Below are positions 1-8,636 of a DNA stretch of 64,000 nt, piece after piece. The notes under the pieces are model-generated. The model ran no database searches and was not told where the DNA came from. It saw only the letters and a list, made by a program, of their open reading frames with translations. Origin of the DNA: Luteibacter sp. dw_328 (lineage in GTDB: Bacteria > Pseudomonadota > Gammaproteobacteria > Xanthomonadales > Rhodanobacteraceae); assembly GCF_018449605.1 (NCBI RefSeq), contig NZ_JAAVUW010000003.1, positions 434,001 to 498,000 of the forward strand, given 5' to 3'. The position numbers were made by a program, and so were the translations under genes. The number at the start of each line of letters is the position of its first letter. Within the stretch, counting starts at the first letter, position 1.

Positions 1-718
1 CGAATCGCTGGGGCTGCAGTTGCTTCGTCAGGAAGCCGTCCGCTTCACCCTGGTCGATCAGGATCCGGCCGTCGAAACGGGCGCCGTCCCTGATTAACTG
101 GGTGGCATCGTGCAGGGCCCAGCCCTTGCGATCCTCACCGAGATAGCGCGGGAATGCCTTCTCGCCCCACGGCACGCTGGCGGGCGCGACGATAGGTGCG
201 AACGCTGACACCGAACGGTAACGGCCGGGATTGCGCAGTGCGATGGTCAATGCACCGTGTCCGCCCATGGAATGGCCAAAAATGCCCTGCCGGCTCATGT
301 CCAATGCGAATCGTTCCGCCACCACGCGGGGCAGTTCGTCGACGACGTAGCTGTACATGCGAAAACGTGAAGACCACGGTGCTTCGGTGGCGTCCAGGTA
401 AAAGCCTGCGCCCTCACCGAATTCCCAGTCGCCGGTGGCGCCGGGGAAGCCCGTATCCCGCGGGCTCGTATCCGGCATCACTAGCGCGATGCCGAGCTCC
501 GCAGCGATTCGCTGCGCGCCGGCCTTGATCGTAAAAGTTTCAGCGGTACACGTCAGACCGGCGAGGTACCACAGGACAGGAACAGGCCCGTTTTCGGCCG
601 CAGGAGGCATGAAAACCGCAAAACGCATCGTACCGCCGCACGCTTCGGATGCATGGGAATAGAACCCCTGGATGCCGCCGAAGCAGCGTTGTTCCGAGAC
701 CGTCTCGATCGTCGTCAT
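1..718 (-). CDS. fghA: S-formylglutathione hydrolase (3' end beyond window)
   Basis: Serine esterase that hydrolyses S-formylglutathione to formate and glutathione, the last step of glutathione-dependent formaldehyde detoxification in the cytoplasm. The minus strand reads openly from ATG at 718 to the window edge, about 239 codons, so roughly 40 C-terminal residues of this ~278-residue family are missing. The nucleophile elbow GHSMGGHGA is clear, as are the esterase D features WYLAGLTCT near residue 55 and MPDTSPR. A GGAGAG ribosome site lies just upstream of the ATG. The catalytic Asp lies within the visible part; the His should be just outside it. The usual partner, a class III alcohol dehydrogenase, would lie outside the window. 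Confidence 0.93.
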   Translation of the reverse strand, partial: MTTIETVSEQRCFGGIQGFYSHASEACGGTMRFAVFMPPAAENGPVPVLWYLAGLTCTAETFTIKAGAQRIAAELGIALVMPDTSPRDTGFPGATGDWEFGEGAGFYLDATEAPWSSRFRMYSYVVDELPRVVAERFALDMSRQGIFGHSMGGHGALTIALRNPGRYRSVSAFAPIVAPASVPWGEKAFPRYLGEDRKGWALHDATQLIRDGARFDGRILIDQGEADGFLTKQLQPQRF

Positions 719-866
719 GCCCTTCTCTCCGTACGAAAGCTGACCGGGAAGTGTAACGCCGACGCAACAAGTGGCTATGGCCCGCCTCACCGGGCGCCCA
801 TCGCTGCTACAATACCGCTACTGCCCGGCGCCGCTTCCGCCGCCGCGCCCCCTCTTCGAGGTCGCC

Positions 867-2756
867 ATGTCATCCCCCGATACAGATAACGCTCCGGCTC
901 AGCCCGGCTTTAGCGCGCTCGCGCTCGACGAAAAAGTGATGCGCGTTTTGGCCGAAGTCGGCTACGAAGTGCCGTCGCCGATCCAGGCCGCCACCATTCC
1001 GCCGCTGCTCGAAGGCCGCGACGTCATCGGCCAGGCGCAGACCGGCACCGGCAAGACCGCTGCCTTCGCGCTGCCCGTGCTGTCGCGCATCGACCTGAAA
1101 CCCGGCAAGCCGCAGGCGCTGGTTCTCGCGCCCACCCGCGAGCTCGCCATTCAGGTCGCCGAAGCCTTCCAGAAATACGCCACCTATATGCCCGGCTTCC
1201 AGGTCCTGCCGATCTACGGCGGCCAGAGCTACGGCCCGCAGCTGCAGGGTCTCAAGCGCGGCGCGCAGGTCATCGTCGGCACGCCGGGTCGCGTCATCGA
1301 CCACCTGGACAAGGGCACGCTGGACCTTTCCGGCCTGCGCTTCCTGGTGCTTGACGAAGCCGATGAAATGCTTCGCATGGGCTTCATCGACGACGTCGAA
1401 AAGCTGCTGCAGGCCACGCCGAAAACCCGTCAGGTCGCCCTGTTCTCCGCGACCATGCCGGCGCCGATTCGTCGCATCGCGCAGACCTACCTGAAAGACC
1501 CGATCGAGATCACGATCAAGAACAAGACCACGACCGCGGCGAACATTCGCCAGCGTTACTGGTTCGTCAGCGGCATACACAAGCTCGACGCGCTGACCCG
1601 CATCCTCGAAGCCGAAAGCTTCGACGCGATGATCGTGTTCACCCGTACCAAGCAGGCCACCGAAGAACTCGCCAGCAAGCTGCAGGCAAGGGGCTTCCTG
1701 GCCGCCGCGATCAACGGTGACATCGCCCAGGCGCAGCGTGAGCGCGTGATCGACAACCTGAAGTCCGGCAAGCTCGACATCCTCATCGCGACCGACGTTG
1801 CCGCTCGCGGCCTCGACGTCGAGCGCATCAGCCACGTGCTGAACTACGACATCCCGCACGACACCGAGTCGTACGTGCACCGTATCGGCCGTACCGGCCG
1901 CGCCGGTCGCAGTGGTGAGGCGATCCTCTTCGTCACCCCGCGCGAGAAGAACCTGCTCCGCCAGATCGAGCGCGCCACGCGTCAGCCGATCGAACAGATG
2001 CAGCTGCCGACGATCGAAGCGGTCAACGACACGCGCATCAACAAGTTCAACCAGAAGATCACCGATACGCTGGCGCAGGGCGACCTCGGCCTGTTCCAGC
2101 AGATGGTCGAGAAGTTCGAGCAGGAACACAACATTCCCGCCACCGAAATCGCCGCGGCACTGGCCAAGATCGCCCAGGGCGACCAGCCGCTGCTGCTCGA
2201 GCCGCCGGCCAAGCGCGAATACACCGAGCGTCCGCCGCGCGAGTTCGATCGCGAGCGTCCTCAGCGCGACTTCGACCGCGATCGCGGTCCGCGCAGCGAG
2301 GGCAGTGGTGACTTCAACGACCGTCGTCCGGTTCGCGAAGGCATGCGCCAGCCGCGTCCGCACACCACGGAAGCCGGCAAGCGCACGTACCGCATCGAAG
2401 TGGGCCACGAGCACGGCGTCAAGCCGGGCAACATCGTCGGCGCCATCGCCAACGAGGGCGGCGTCGAGGCCAAGTTCATCGGTCGCGTGAGCATCCGTGA
2501 CGACTACAGCCTGATCGACCTGCCGGAGGGCATGCCGCCGGAGATCTTCACCCACCTGAAGAAGGTGTGGGTCGCCCAGCAGCAGCTGAAGATCGCCGAG
2601 TGGGACGGCGTCGAAGCCCCGCAGAGTGGTAACGGCGGCAACGCTTCGCGTCCGCCGCAGCGCAGCTTCCGTCCCCAGGGTGCACGCCCCGGTGGTCCGG
2701 GCGGCGCAGCCGGTCCCGGTGGCGGCAAGCCGCCGCGCAAGAAGCGCGATTACTGA
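867..2756 (+). CDS. deaD: DEAD-box ATP-dependent RNA helicase DeaD/CsdA
   Basis: RNA helicase of the DeaD/CsdA/DbpA branch, acting in ribosome assembly and mRNA decay, often at low temperature. 629 residues. Helicase motifs in order: Q-motif glutamine at 40, AQTGTGKT 57-64, PTRELA near 90, TPGR near 140, DEAD 163-166, SAT 194-196 and HRIGRTGR near 335. Residues about 507-576 form the RRM-like DbpA/CsdA RNA-binding domain, followed by a Gly/Pro/Arg-rich basic tail ending KKRDY. The open frame extends upstream to 771, but the ATG at 867 has GAGG six bases before it and starts at the expected distance from the Q-motif. A strong terminator follows directly. Confidence 0.95.
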   Translation: MSSPDTDNAPAQPGFSALALDEKVMRVLAEVGYEVPSPIQAATIPPLLEGRDVIGQAQTGTGKTAAFALPVLSRIDLKPGKPQALVLAPTRELAIQVAEAFQKYATYMPGFQVLPIYGGQSYGPQLQGLKRGAQVIVGTPGRVIDHLDKGTLDLSGLRFLVLDEADEMLRMGFIDDVEKLLQATPKTRQVALFSATMPAPIRRIAQTYLKDPIEITIKNKTTTAANIRQRYWFVSGIHKLDALTRILEAESFDAMIVFTRTKQATEELASKLQARGFLAAAINGDIAQAQRERVIDNLKSGKLDILIATDVAARGLDVERISHVLNYDIPHDTESYVHRIGRTGRAGRSGEAILFVTPREKNLLRQIERATRQPIEQMQLPTIEAVNDTRINKFNQKITDTLAQGDLGLFQQMVEKFEQEHNIPATEIAAALAKIAQGDQPLLLEPPAKREYTERPPREFDRERPQRDFDRDRGPRSEGSGDFNDRRPVREGMRQPRPHTTEAGKRTYRIEVGHEHGVKPGNIVGAIANEGGVEAKFIGRVSIRDDYSLIDLPEGMPPEIFTHLKKVWVAQQQLKIAEWDGVEAPQSGNGGNASRPPQRSFRPQGARPGGPGGAAGPGGGKPPRKKRDY

Positions 2757-2760
2757 GTAA

Positions 2761-2796
2761 CCGCAAAAAAGGCACCTTCGGGTGCCTTTTTTGCGG
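2761..2796 (+). terminator. Rho-independent terminator after deaD
   Basis: A perfect 16-bp stem with a TTCG tetraloop: GGCACC-TTCG-GGTGCC flanked by complementary A6 and T6 tracts and CCGC/GCGG. It begins four bases after the deaD stop. Because the A and T tracts pair, it could also work in the opposite direction. Confidence 0.93.
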
Positions 2797-2935
2797 TTCT
2801 TCGCGGATTACCGGGGCCCGGGCGCTCGGGTTTCGGGCGGGGCATTCTTTCGCAACTCGCAACTCGCGCATGGCTCGCCTTCGGCCTCGCGGGCTTGGCT
2901 TCGCCGTCGCTTCGTACACTTGGGCGTCTCGCGGG

Positions 2936-3077
2936 GAGACCTTGGTGTCCACCCTCGCTGCTCAGACACGTCCTCCGCGTTCGAAAGGGAAGGCCGCTCA
3001 CGCGGCCCATGTACTTAACTGGCCTACGGCCGCTCCACTTGTGCGGAACTCGCCTCGAGGGTGGACACCAAGGTCTC
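2936..3077 (+). repeat. MITE-like unit, copy 1, with 22-bp perfect terminal inverted repeats
   Basis: The unit begins at 2936 with GAGACCTTGGTGTCCACC and ends at 3077 with the exact reverse complement of its first 22 bases. The interior includes CTCAGACACGTCCTCCGCG and ACTTGTGCGGAACTCGCC. Copy 2 at 3318-3461 is the same unit in the opposite orientation. No transposase is encoded, so this is either a non-autonomous element or a large structured repeat. Confidence 0.8.
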
Positions 3078-3266
3078 TCACGACGATACGGTTCAGTGGA
3101 AGGAGAGCCGTTGGGCGGGGTGGCCGCCGAAGTCGGCTGTCACGGCAGTCGCGCTGGTACGACCATTCCGGCTCGGGGAGCGCCTTCCTCGCCACTGCGC
3201 CGCCTCGCGCGGACGATCGCGACCGGCGCGACGCGGTTGACCGTTCCGCGATGCCGACGAGCCAGC

Positions 3267-3290
3267 AGCCGAAGCAGCGTTGCTTCGGCT
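3267..3290. repeat. Perfect 10-bp hairpin
   Basis: AGCCGAAGCA-GCGT-TGCTTCGGCT lies between the two MITE-like units. There is no T-tract, so it does not look like a terminator. Confidence 0.6.
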
Positions 3291-3317
3291 CGACCCACAC
3301 GAACCTCAGGGATGGGA

Positions 3318-3461
3318 AGAGCCTTCGGTGCCCACCCTCGAGGCGAGTTCCGCACAAGTGGAGCGGCCGCAGGCCAATAAGAACATGGTCCGCGCAGCGG
3401 ACTTTCCGGTACGAAACGCGGAGGACGTGTCTGAGCAGCGAGGGTGGGCACCGAAGGCTCT
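3318..3461 (-). repeat. MITE-like unit, copy 2 (inverted relative to copy 1)
   Basis: The ends are perfect 23-bp inverted repeats (AGAGCCTTCGGTGCCCACC at the left end). The interior matches copy 1 read on the other strand, including GGCGAGTTCCGCACAAGTGG and GGAGGACGTGTCTGAGCAG, with scattered substitutions around the centre. The terminal sequences of the two copies differ (CTTGGTGTCC against CTTCGGTGCCC), yet within each copy both ends match each other. That means compensatory change has preserved the pairing. Confidence 0.8.
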
Positions 3462-3538
3462 GCGCCGCTACGCCTGCGCACCGAAGGCTCTGCGCCGCCA
3501 CGTCTACACGCCGAAGGCTCTGCGCCTCACCGTCTTCG
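3449..3538 (+). repeat. 30-bp tandem repeat, three units
   Basis: Units start at 3449, 3479 and 3509. Each carries (C)CGAAGGCTCTGCGCC followed by a more variable half. The array overlaps the right end of MITE-like copy 2, so the repeated core is the element's own terminal sequence reiterated. Confidence 0.75.
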
Positions 3539-3597
3539 GCGTCCCCGGCATTCCGCGAAGAACCTTTTTATCGTTCGCGACGATGACCGCTGAGGGC

Positions 3598-3620
3598 TCG
3601 CCGCTGAAGCGGCTCCTACA
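3598..3620 (-). repeat. REP-like palindrome
   Basis: On the minus strand it reads GGAGCCGCTTCAGCGGCGA, preceded by TGTA. It is one of several dispersed copies in this window (see also 8932, 25300, 47832, 51328 and 54449). Confidence 0.7.
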
Positions 3621-3689
3621 AAAGCGGTGCTGCATTGTGCTGGTTGTTTGCTCGAACACACGCAACCTCGCGGCTTCCAACGCGCCAGA

Positions 3690-4034
3690 TCAACGCCCGA
3701 AGTCAGCGAGCGTGAGCGGCTGCATGCCGTGCTTGATGCGTGCCTTGTCGCACTGCGGGCTGGGCTCGCCGTTTTCCCATGCCGGCTTCAGGTCGTGGCA
3801 GGGCGACGGACGCACTTCATAAATGCCGCAGTGCGCAGCCACACCCACCTCGCCTACCAGCGACTTGCAGCGCGGCTGATAGGCGTTGGTGCCGTGCATG
3901 TTGACCCGGTGCGGATCGAGGTTTTCGGTCAGCGCCGACGGCACGATGCCGCCGGCGAGATCGGTTTCCATCCAGTGGAAGGCCACACGAAACGTTGCGC
4001 AGCACGCGCCACAGAGAAGACAGGGATGGGTCAT
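3690..4034 (-). CDS. YkgJ-family cysteine-cluster protein
   Basis: 114-residue member of the YkgJ/UPF0153 family, small proteins presumed to bind a zinc ion or an Fe-S cluster. No enzymatic role has been firmly assigned. The N-terminus has the typical cluster C-x2-C-x2-CC (Cys 5, 8, 11, 12), with further cysteines in RCKSL, AAHCGIYEVRPSPCHD and QCDKA. The motif CGIYEVRPSPC is a family hallmark. It starts 12 bases after the stop of the upstream metallopeptidase gene on the same strand, so the two are probably co-transcribed. Confidence 0.85.
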   Translation of the reverse strand: MTHPCLLCGACCATFRVAFHWMETDLAGGIVPSALTENLDPHRVNMHGTNAYQPRCKSLVGEVGVAAHCGIYEVRPSPCHDLKPAWENGEPSPQCDKARIKHGMQPLTLADFGR

Positions 4035-4046
4035 ACGTCGCTTGTG

Positions 4047-4919
4047 TCAGATCGAACCGGAGAAAGTGTTGCACTTGCCGATGTCACCGGATGCGAGACC
4101 CGTCTTGAACCACTTCACGCGCTGCGCCGAGGTGCCGTGCGTAAACGAGTCGGGCACGACCCTGCCTTGCGACTGCTCCTGCAACGTATCGTCGCCGATG
4201 GCGGTGGCCGCGTTGAGTGCCGACTCGACATCGCCGGACTGCAGCCACTGCTGGCGTTGCTGGGACTTGTTAGCCCATACCCCGGCAAAGCAGTCGGCCT
4301 GAAGTTCCTGCCTCACCGAAAGCCCTGTGGCACCTTCCATACGGGCACCACGACGGCGCGCATCGCTCACCTTGTCGAACACGCCGACGAGGTTCTGCAC
4401 GTGATGGCCAACCTCATGGGCAATGACATACGCACGGGCGAAGTCGCCCGCCGAATGAAACCGCTGCTGCATGGTCTGGAAGAAATCCAGATCGAGGTAG
4501 ACCTTCTTGTCGCCCGGGCAATAGAACGGTCCCACCGCCGACGAGGCCGAGCCACAGGCCGTGCGCACACCGCCGTGGAACAGCACTAGCTTCGGGCGTT
4601 CGTAGGTCTGGCCGTTGGCCGCGAATATCTCACCCCAGGTGTCTTCGGTCTCGCCGAGAATGGCGCGGACAAAGTCCACCTGAGGGTCGCTGGACGCCGC
4701 CTGGTGCGGTGCCGACTGCGTTTGCTGCTGGGGTGCCGCACCGGGCTCGCCCTGCCCGAGCAGAGCCGTGGGGTCTTTGTAGAACACCATGCCAAGGATA
4801 GCCAGGATGATGATGCCGCCGATGCCGAGACCCCGCCCTCCGAAGGAAGGGCCTCCGCCACCACCGCCTTCACCCGCGTCTTCCACGTTGTCGCTTCTAC
4901 GGCCTTTTTGCCAGAGCAT
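4047..4919 (-). CDS. Neutral zinc metallopeptidase (YpfJ family)
   Basis: Membrane-anchored putative neutral zinc metallopeptidase, 290 residues. The order is a Gly-rich cytoplasmic N-terminus, one membrane segment at about 32-47 (GIGGIIILAILGMVF), a Gln/Pro-rich linker and a periplasmic protease domain with the zinc motif HEVGH at 168-172. DKKVYLDLDFF and GSASSAVGPFYCPGD are family signatures. The ATG at 4919 is preferred because GGGAGGAGG precedes it and the membrane segment then sits at the usual place; the frame stays open a little further upstream. Substrate unknown. A YkgJ-type gene follows in the same operon. Confidence 0.9.
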   Translation of the reverse strand: MLWQKGRRSDNVEDAGEGGGGGGPSFGGRGLGIGGIIILAILGMVFYKDPTALLGQGEPGAAPQQQTQSAPHQAASSDPQVDFVRAILGETEDTWGEIFAANGQTYERPKLVLFHGGVRTACGSASSAVGPFYCPGDKKVYLDLDFFQTMQQRFHSAGDFARAYVIAHEVGHHVQNLVGVFDKVSDARRRGARMEGATGLSVRQELQADCFAGVWANKSQQRQQWLQSGDVESALNAATAIGDDTLQEQSQGRVVPDSFTHGTSAQRVKWFKTGLASGDIGKCNTFSGSI

Positions 4920-5028
4920 GGCGCCCTCCTCCCATGGGTGTGTCCCCGGAGCGAGACACGGTCGGCATGATCGCATGGACCAGAACCGCTAGACTCGGCG
5001 GCTGAATACGCTCCTCCGGATAGGTTTC

Positions 5029-5454
5029 ATGACCAGTCAGCTCCCCGCCGTCGTCACCCTGCTCACCCTGCTCCTGATGTTCGCCACCGTGTGGCTGGTG
5101 GGTCGGGCGCGTCATCGCTACGGCATCAAGGCGCCATCCATCTCCGGCGACCCGGCGTTCGAACGCGCCTGGCGGGTACAGATGAACACCCTGGAGAACG
5201 CGGTGATGTTCATCCCCGCGCTTTGGCTGGCTGCCCAATACGCCGACCCGCTCTGGGCCGGCATCGCCGGGCTGATCTGGCTCGTCGGCCGCGTCTGGTA
5301 CGCCTGGGCCTATGCACGCGAAGCCTCGCGCCGCGGCCCGGGCTACATGGTGTCGATGATCGCCTGGGCAGTGCTGATGCTGATGGCCGCCGGTGGGATC
5401 GGCATGGCCATCATGGAGAACAATGCGGCGCCGGCCGAGGAAGCCGCCGCCTGA
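5029..5454 (+). CDS. MAPEG family membrane protein
   Basis: 141-residue integral membrane protein of the MAPEG superfamily (microsomal glutathione transferase-like), related to eicosanoid and glutathione metabolism in eukaryotes; bacterial substrates are mostly undefined. Four hydrophobic segments are visible: about 7-24, 60-70, 75-95 and 108-130. The family motif E-R-x-x-N around helix 2 appears as FERAWRVQMNTLENAV, and RVWYAWAY is typical of helix 3. The 3' end lies five bases from the convergently transcribed TerC-CBS gene. Confidence 0.85.
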   Translation: MTSQLPAVVTLLTLLLMFATVWLVGRARHRYGIKAPSISGDPAFERAWRVQMNTLENAVMFIPALWLAAQYADPLWAGIAGLIWLVGRVWYAWAYAREASRRGPGYMVSMIAWAVLMLMAAGGIGMAIMENNAAPAEEAAA

Positions 5455-5459
5455 CCGGT

Positions 5460-7034
5460 TCATTCGTCGTCTTTGGCCAGTGCCAGCACGCGAACGCGCT
5501 GGATGCGGGCGCCTTCCATCGCGGTGACCTCGAAGGCGAGGCCGTCGGTTTCGAAGCGGTCGCCGGCGCTGGGCAGACGGCCCAGCTGCTGCAGCACGAA
5601 ACCGGCAAGGGTGGAGAAGTTGCCGTCACTGGCTCCCGGCAGCCGGTGGCCGAGCAGGTGCTCCACACGACGCACATCCAGGCTTGCGTCGAGCAGCCAC
5701 GCGCCGTCCGGCTCACTCACCGCTGACGGATCGCCCTCGCTGGTCTCGTCGGGGAATTCACCCGCAATCACTTCAAGCACGTCGGCCGGTGTCACCAGGC
5801 CGAGGATGCTGCCGTATTCGTCGACCACCAGGGCCACCTGCAGGGGCGCACGACGGAATTCGTCGATGAGGCGAAGGACACTGAGCGACTCGAGCACCGT
5901 GATGGGCTTGCGCACGACGCGTTCGGTTTCCAGGCGCCCGTGGTCGGCAAGGCTGGCGAGAAGGTCGCGCGACGATACGACGCCGACCAGTTGGTCGAGA
6001 TCGCCGTTGGCGACGAGCATCCAGTGATGTGACGACTCGCGTGCCTCGGTCAACAAGGTCTGCAGGTCCTCGCCAGGATCGACCCAGACGATTTCGGTAC
6101 GCGGTGTCATGATCGAGCGGACCGGACGCTGCGAGAGGTCGAGCACGCCCTGCACCATCTCCAGCTCGTCCTTGCCGAACACACTCGTGTCGTTGGTCTC
6201 GGTGGCAGGCGTGCTCTTGCCGTTGTCGCCTTCGTCGTCCGGCGCACCGCCCAGCAGACGCAGCACGGCCTTCGCCGTGCGGTCACGCATGATCCGGCCA
6301 CCCACCAGCAGCGATCGCCGGCGATTGCGCCGCATGGTCTGGTTGAACGCCTCGATCATGATCGAGAAGCCGATCGCGGCGTACAGGTAGCCCTTGGGAA
6401 TGTGGAAACCGAAGCCTTCGGCGATCAGGCTGAAGCCGATCATCAGCAGGAAGGACAGGCAGAGGATGACGATCGTCGGGCGCGCGTTGACGAACACGGT
6501 CAACGGCTTGCTCGCCGTAATCATCAGGCCCATCGCGATCACCACGCCGATCATCATGATCGACAGGTGGTCCACCATGCCGACCGCGGTGATCACCGAA
6601 TCCAGCGAGAACACGGCATCGAGGATGACGATCTGCGCCACGACCAGCCAGAAACTGGCGCGGCGCGCGGCCTTGCCGTCGTTGTCATCGTCGGCTTCGA
6701 GGCGCTCGTGCAGTTCCAGGGTCGCCTTGAACAACAGGAAGGCGCCGCCGATCACGAGGATCAGGTCGCGCCAGGACAGGCCGAAGCCGTTCCAGCTGAA
6801 CAACGGGCGGGTGAGCGTGACCAGCCATGACATGGCGGCGAGGAGGCACAGGCGCATCACCAGCGCCAGGCCGAGACCCATGAGCCGCGCCTGGTCGCGC
6901 TGGCGGGCGTGAAGCTTGTCGGCGAGGATCGCGACAAAGACGAGATTGTCGATACCGAGAACGATCTCCAGCACGATCAACGTGAGAAGACCCGCCCAGG
7001 CCGAAGGGTCGGCAAGCCAGTCGAAAGCGAACAT
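5460..7034 (-). CDS. TerC-family membrane protein with CBS pair and CorC/HlyC domain
   Basis: 524-residue inner-membrane protein of the YoaE/YegH type. The N-terminal half (about 1-225) is a TerC transporter domain with seven or so membrane helices and the acidic motifs EIVLGIDN and VFSLDS, thought to bind divalent metal. A cytoplasmic CBS pair follows (from about [11 protein letters not shown] to [14 protein letters not shown]), then a C-terminal CorC/HlyC domain. It is likely involved in metal export or in metalation of exoenzymes. The frame is open 21 codons further upstream; the ATG at 7034 (MFAFDWLAD) fits the family start. No strong ribosome site is visible, so the start is moderately certain. 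Confidence 0.88.
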   Translation of the reverse strand: MFAFDWLADPSAWAGLLTLIVLEIVLGIDNLVFVAILADKLHARQRDQARLMGLGLALVMRLCLLAAMSWLVTLTRPLFSWNGFGLSWRDLILVIGGAFLLFKATLELHERLEADDDNDGKAARRASFWLVVAQIVILDAVFSLDSVITAVGMVDHLSIMMIGVVIAMGLMITASKPLTVFVNARPTIVILCLSFLLMIGFSLIAEGFGFHIPKGYLYAAIGFSIMIEAFNQTMRRNRRRSLLVGGRIMRDRTAKAVLRLLGGAPDDEGDNGKSTPATETNDTSVFGKDELEMVQGVLDLSQRPVRSIMTPRTEIVWVDPGEDLQTLLTEARESSHHWMLVANGDLDQLVGVVSSRDLLASLADHGRLETERVVRKPITVLESLSVLRLIDEFRRAPLQVALVVDEYGSILGLVTPADVLEVIAGEFPDETSEGDPSAVSEPDGAWLLDASLDVRRVEHLLGHRLPGASDGNFSTLAGFVLQQLGRLPSAGDRFETDGLAFEVTAMEGARIQRVRVLALAKDDE

Positions 7035-7154
7035 GGGTCGGCGCGGAAGGCGCCCGGTTTCCTCCGGAAGGGACGCAACACTATACAGGGGGCACATGAC
7101 GGTCTGTGCCAGAAGCGCCGTTGCGGTCGCCCATGCCGTCGGCTACGGTGGCTC

Positions 7155-7937
7155 ATGCCTCACGATCTCTCGCCTTCCTCCGCTCCCCTGGACACCGCCC
7201 CCACCCCCTCCGACGTGCCGGCACGAACGCCCGGGACGATCGAGACGGCCTTGACCATCCTTGCCTACTTCGCGCTGCAGGCGGGCTTCGGCGGCGCGTT
7301 CGGGGGCGCCTCCCAGCTGATCGCCCGGACCTTCCCCACGGCCGTGCCGGACCAGCCCGATCGGCTGATCGTGGTGGTGATCCTTACGCTCCTGTGCGCC
7401 GCGGGGGTGGTCGTAACATGGATTGTGCGACGCTGGGCGGCAAAAACGGTCGACGGCGGCCGCGGTGGTCTCGGCTTCACCGAGCCGCCGGGGCGCTACG
7501 TGGTGATCGGCACGGCGCTCGGCATCCTCGCGCCGCTGCTGGGCGGCCTGCTCACCCAGTTCCTGGCGGGCGACCACGACGTGAGCCAGACAGTAACCGA
7601 CATCGCGGATCGCGCGCACGTCGGCATGCGGGTCGCCCTGCTCCCGGCCGTCGTGCTGGTCGGCCCGCTGGTCGAGGAAGTGCTTTTCCGCGGTGCGCTG
7701 CTCTCGGTGCTACGCACGCGCCTCGGTGACGGCTGGGCCGTCGCGATCTCCGCCATCGTCTTCGGCGCGGTGCACCTGCCCGATCTGGCTTGGCTCTGGT
7801 ATGCGGTGCCCAACCTGATCCTGGTCGGTGTCTTCTGCGCATGGCTACGGGTGCGCAGCGGGTCGATCTGGCCCGGCTTCGTGGCCCACGCCGCCAACAA
7901 TGCGCTGGCGACGGCAGGCTGGTTCTTCAGTACCTGA
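7155..7937 (+). CDS. CPBP family intramembrane glutamic endopeptidase
   Basis: 260-residue membrane protease of the CAAX/Abi (CPBP) family. The catalytic motifs are intact: EEVLFRG with the Glu pair at 174-175 and Arg 179, FGAVH with His 207, and HAANN with His 245 and Asn 248/249. Hydrophobic segments at about 30-55, 70-92, 115-138, 158-175, 195-207 and 215-232 match the usual eight-helix core. Bacterial members process or inactivate peptides and membrane proteins; the target here is unknown. The start at 7155 gives a short Pro/Ser-rich cytoplasmic leader. It ends five bases from the convergent methyltransferase. Confidence 0.88.
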   Translation: MPHDLSPSSAPLDTAPTPSDVPARTPGTIETALTILAYFALQAGFGGAFGGASQLIARTFPTAVPDQPDRLIVVVILTLLCAAGVVVTWIVRRWAAKTVDGGRGGLGFTEPPGRYVVIGTALGILAPLLGGLLTQFLAGDHDVSQTVTDIADRAHVGMRVALLPAVVLVGPLVEEVLFRGALLSVLRTRLGDGWAVAISAIVFGAVHLPDLAWLWYAVPNLILVGVFCAWLRVRSGSIWPGFVAHAANNALATAGWFFST

Positions 7938-7941
7938 GGGG

Positions 7942-8538
7942 TCAGAGCGTCTCGAGCGATGCCACGTGGCGAGACAGACGCGGCCCGGCATAGCACTGTG
8001 AACCGACGGGAAGCAGCCCCACCTCGTTGAACGCGGCCCGGTACCAGCGGGCCGGTCGTGACAGGAAACCTTCGCGATCGCCACCGGGATCGTCCTCGCG
8101 TGTATAGAGCTCCAGGAAGGCCAGGCCTTCGAGCATCTCGCCGATACCGGTCAGGCCGGCGCGGATTTCCGCGGGCTTGAGGTAATGCAGCACATCGGTG
8201 CAGACGATCAGGTCGAAGCGGGTATCGAAGCGCAACTCGGCGAGCTGGCCGAAACGCGCATAGCCGATGTTTCGCGAGCGGCCGTAACGCGCCACGGCGT
8301 ATTCGCTTGCCTCGAGCCCGCGATATTCGATCCCGGGCCGCATCTTCCGCAGGACGGCCCGCCAGGGTGCCTCGCCGCAACCGATGTCGAGAACATTGCG
8401 TACCGGGTGGCCAAGATAGAACTCGGCCTGGGCGAGGACCATGGCGACCTTGCGGTTAAGCTCGGCGGGCGAGCCCACGGCGTGGTCCGCACTCCGGTAC
8501 CACTTGTCGAAATAGGCCTGGTCGTAGGACTTGGGCAT
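7942..8538 (-). CDS. Class I SAM-dependent methyltransferase
   Basis: 198-residue Rossmann-fold methyltransferase. Motif I VLDIGCGEA is at 49-57, an acidic residue ends beta-2 in YRGLEASEYA, and DLIVCTDVLHYL corresponds to motif IV and post-IV. The opening MPKSYDQAYFDKWYR resembles small-molecule methyltransferases of the Methyltransf_11/23 type. The substrate cannot be read from the sequence. Convergent with the upstream CPBP gene; 98 bases separate it from the next plus-strand gene. Confidence 0.82.
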   Translation of the reverse strand: MPKSYDQAYFDKWYRSADHAVGSPAELNRKVAMVLAQAEFYLGHPVRNVLDIGCGEAPWRAVLRKMRPGIEYRGLEASEYAVARYGRSRNIGYARFGQLAELRFDTRFDLIVCTDVLHYLKPAEIRAGLTGIGEMLEGLAFLELYTREDDPGGDREGFLSRPARWYRAAFNEVGLLPVGSQCYAGPRLSRHVASLETL

Positions 8539-8636
8539 GGTGTACAGCCGCCGAAAACGCCCATGTTAGCCGGGCCTACACTTCGGGCATACATGCCCGG
8601 CCGCAGCATCGGAGGTCATTGATCGAGGAGAACCCC

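Larger units (their letters stand above)
2797..3689. other. Gene-free stretch of ~890 bp carrying repeats
   Basis: No credible gene was found. Reading frames of up to ~240 codons exist on both strands, but they run straight through inverted and tandem repeats, lack ribosome sites, and translate to low-complexity Arg/Pro/Ser-rich sequence. The stretch holds two inverted copies of a ~143-bp element, a perfect hairpin, a 30-bp tandem repeat and one REP-like palindrome, each listed separately. Confidence 0.75.

Noticed and set aside
870-2555. 561-codon frame on the minus strand
   Set aside because: It is the antisense shadow of deaD, produced by high G+C third positions; no ribosome site or family features.
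3449-3538. Possible CRISPR array
   Set aside because: The 30-base units are contiguous, with no unique spacers of constant length between conserved repeats, and no cas genes are present.
2870-3586. 238-codon frame through the repeat region
   Set aside because: It spans both MITE-like units, overlaps other frames of similar length and has no ribosome site; translated repeats explain the openness.
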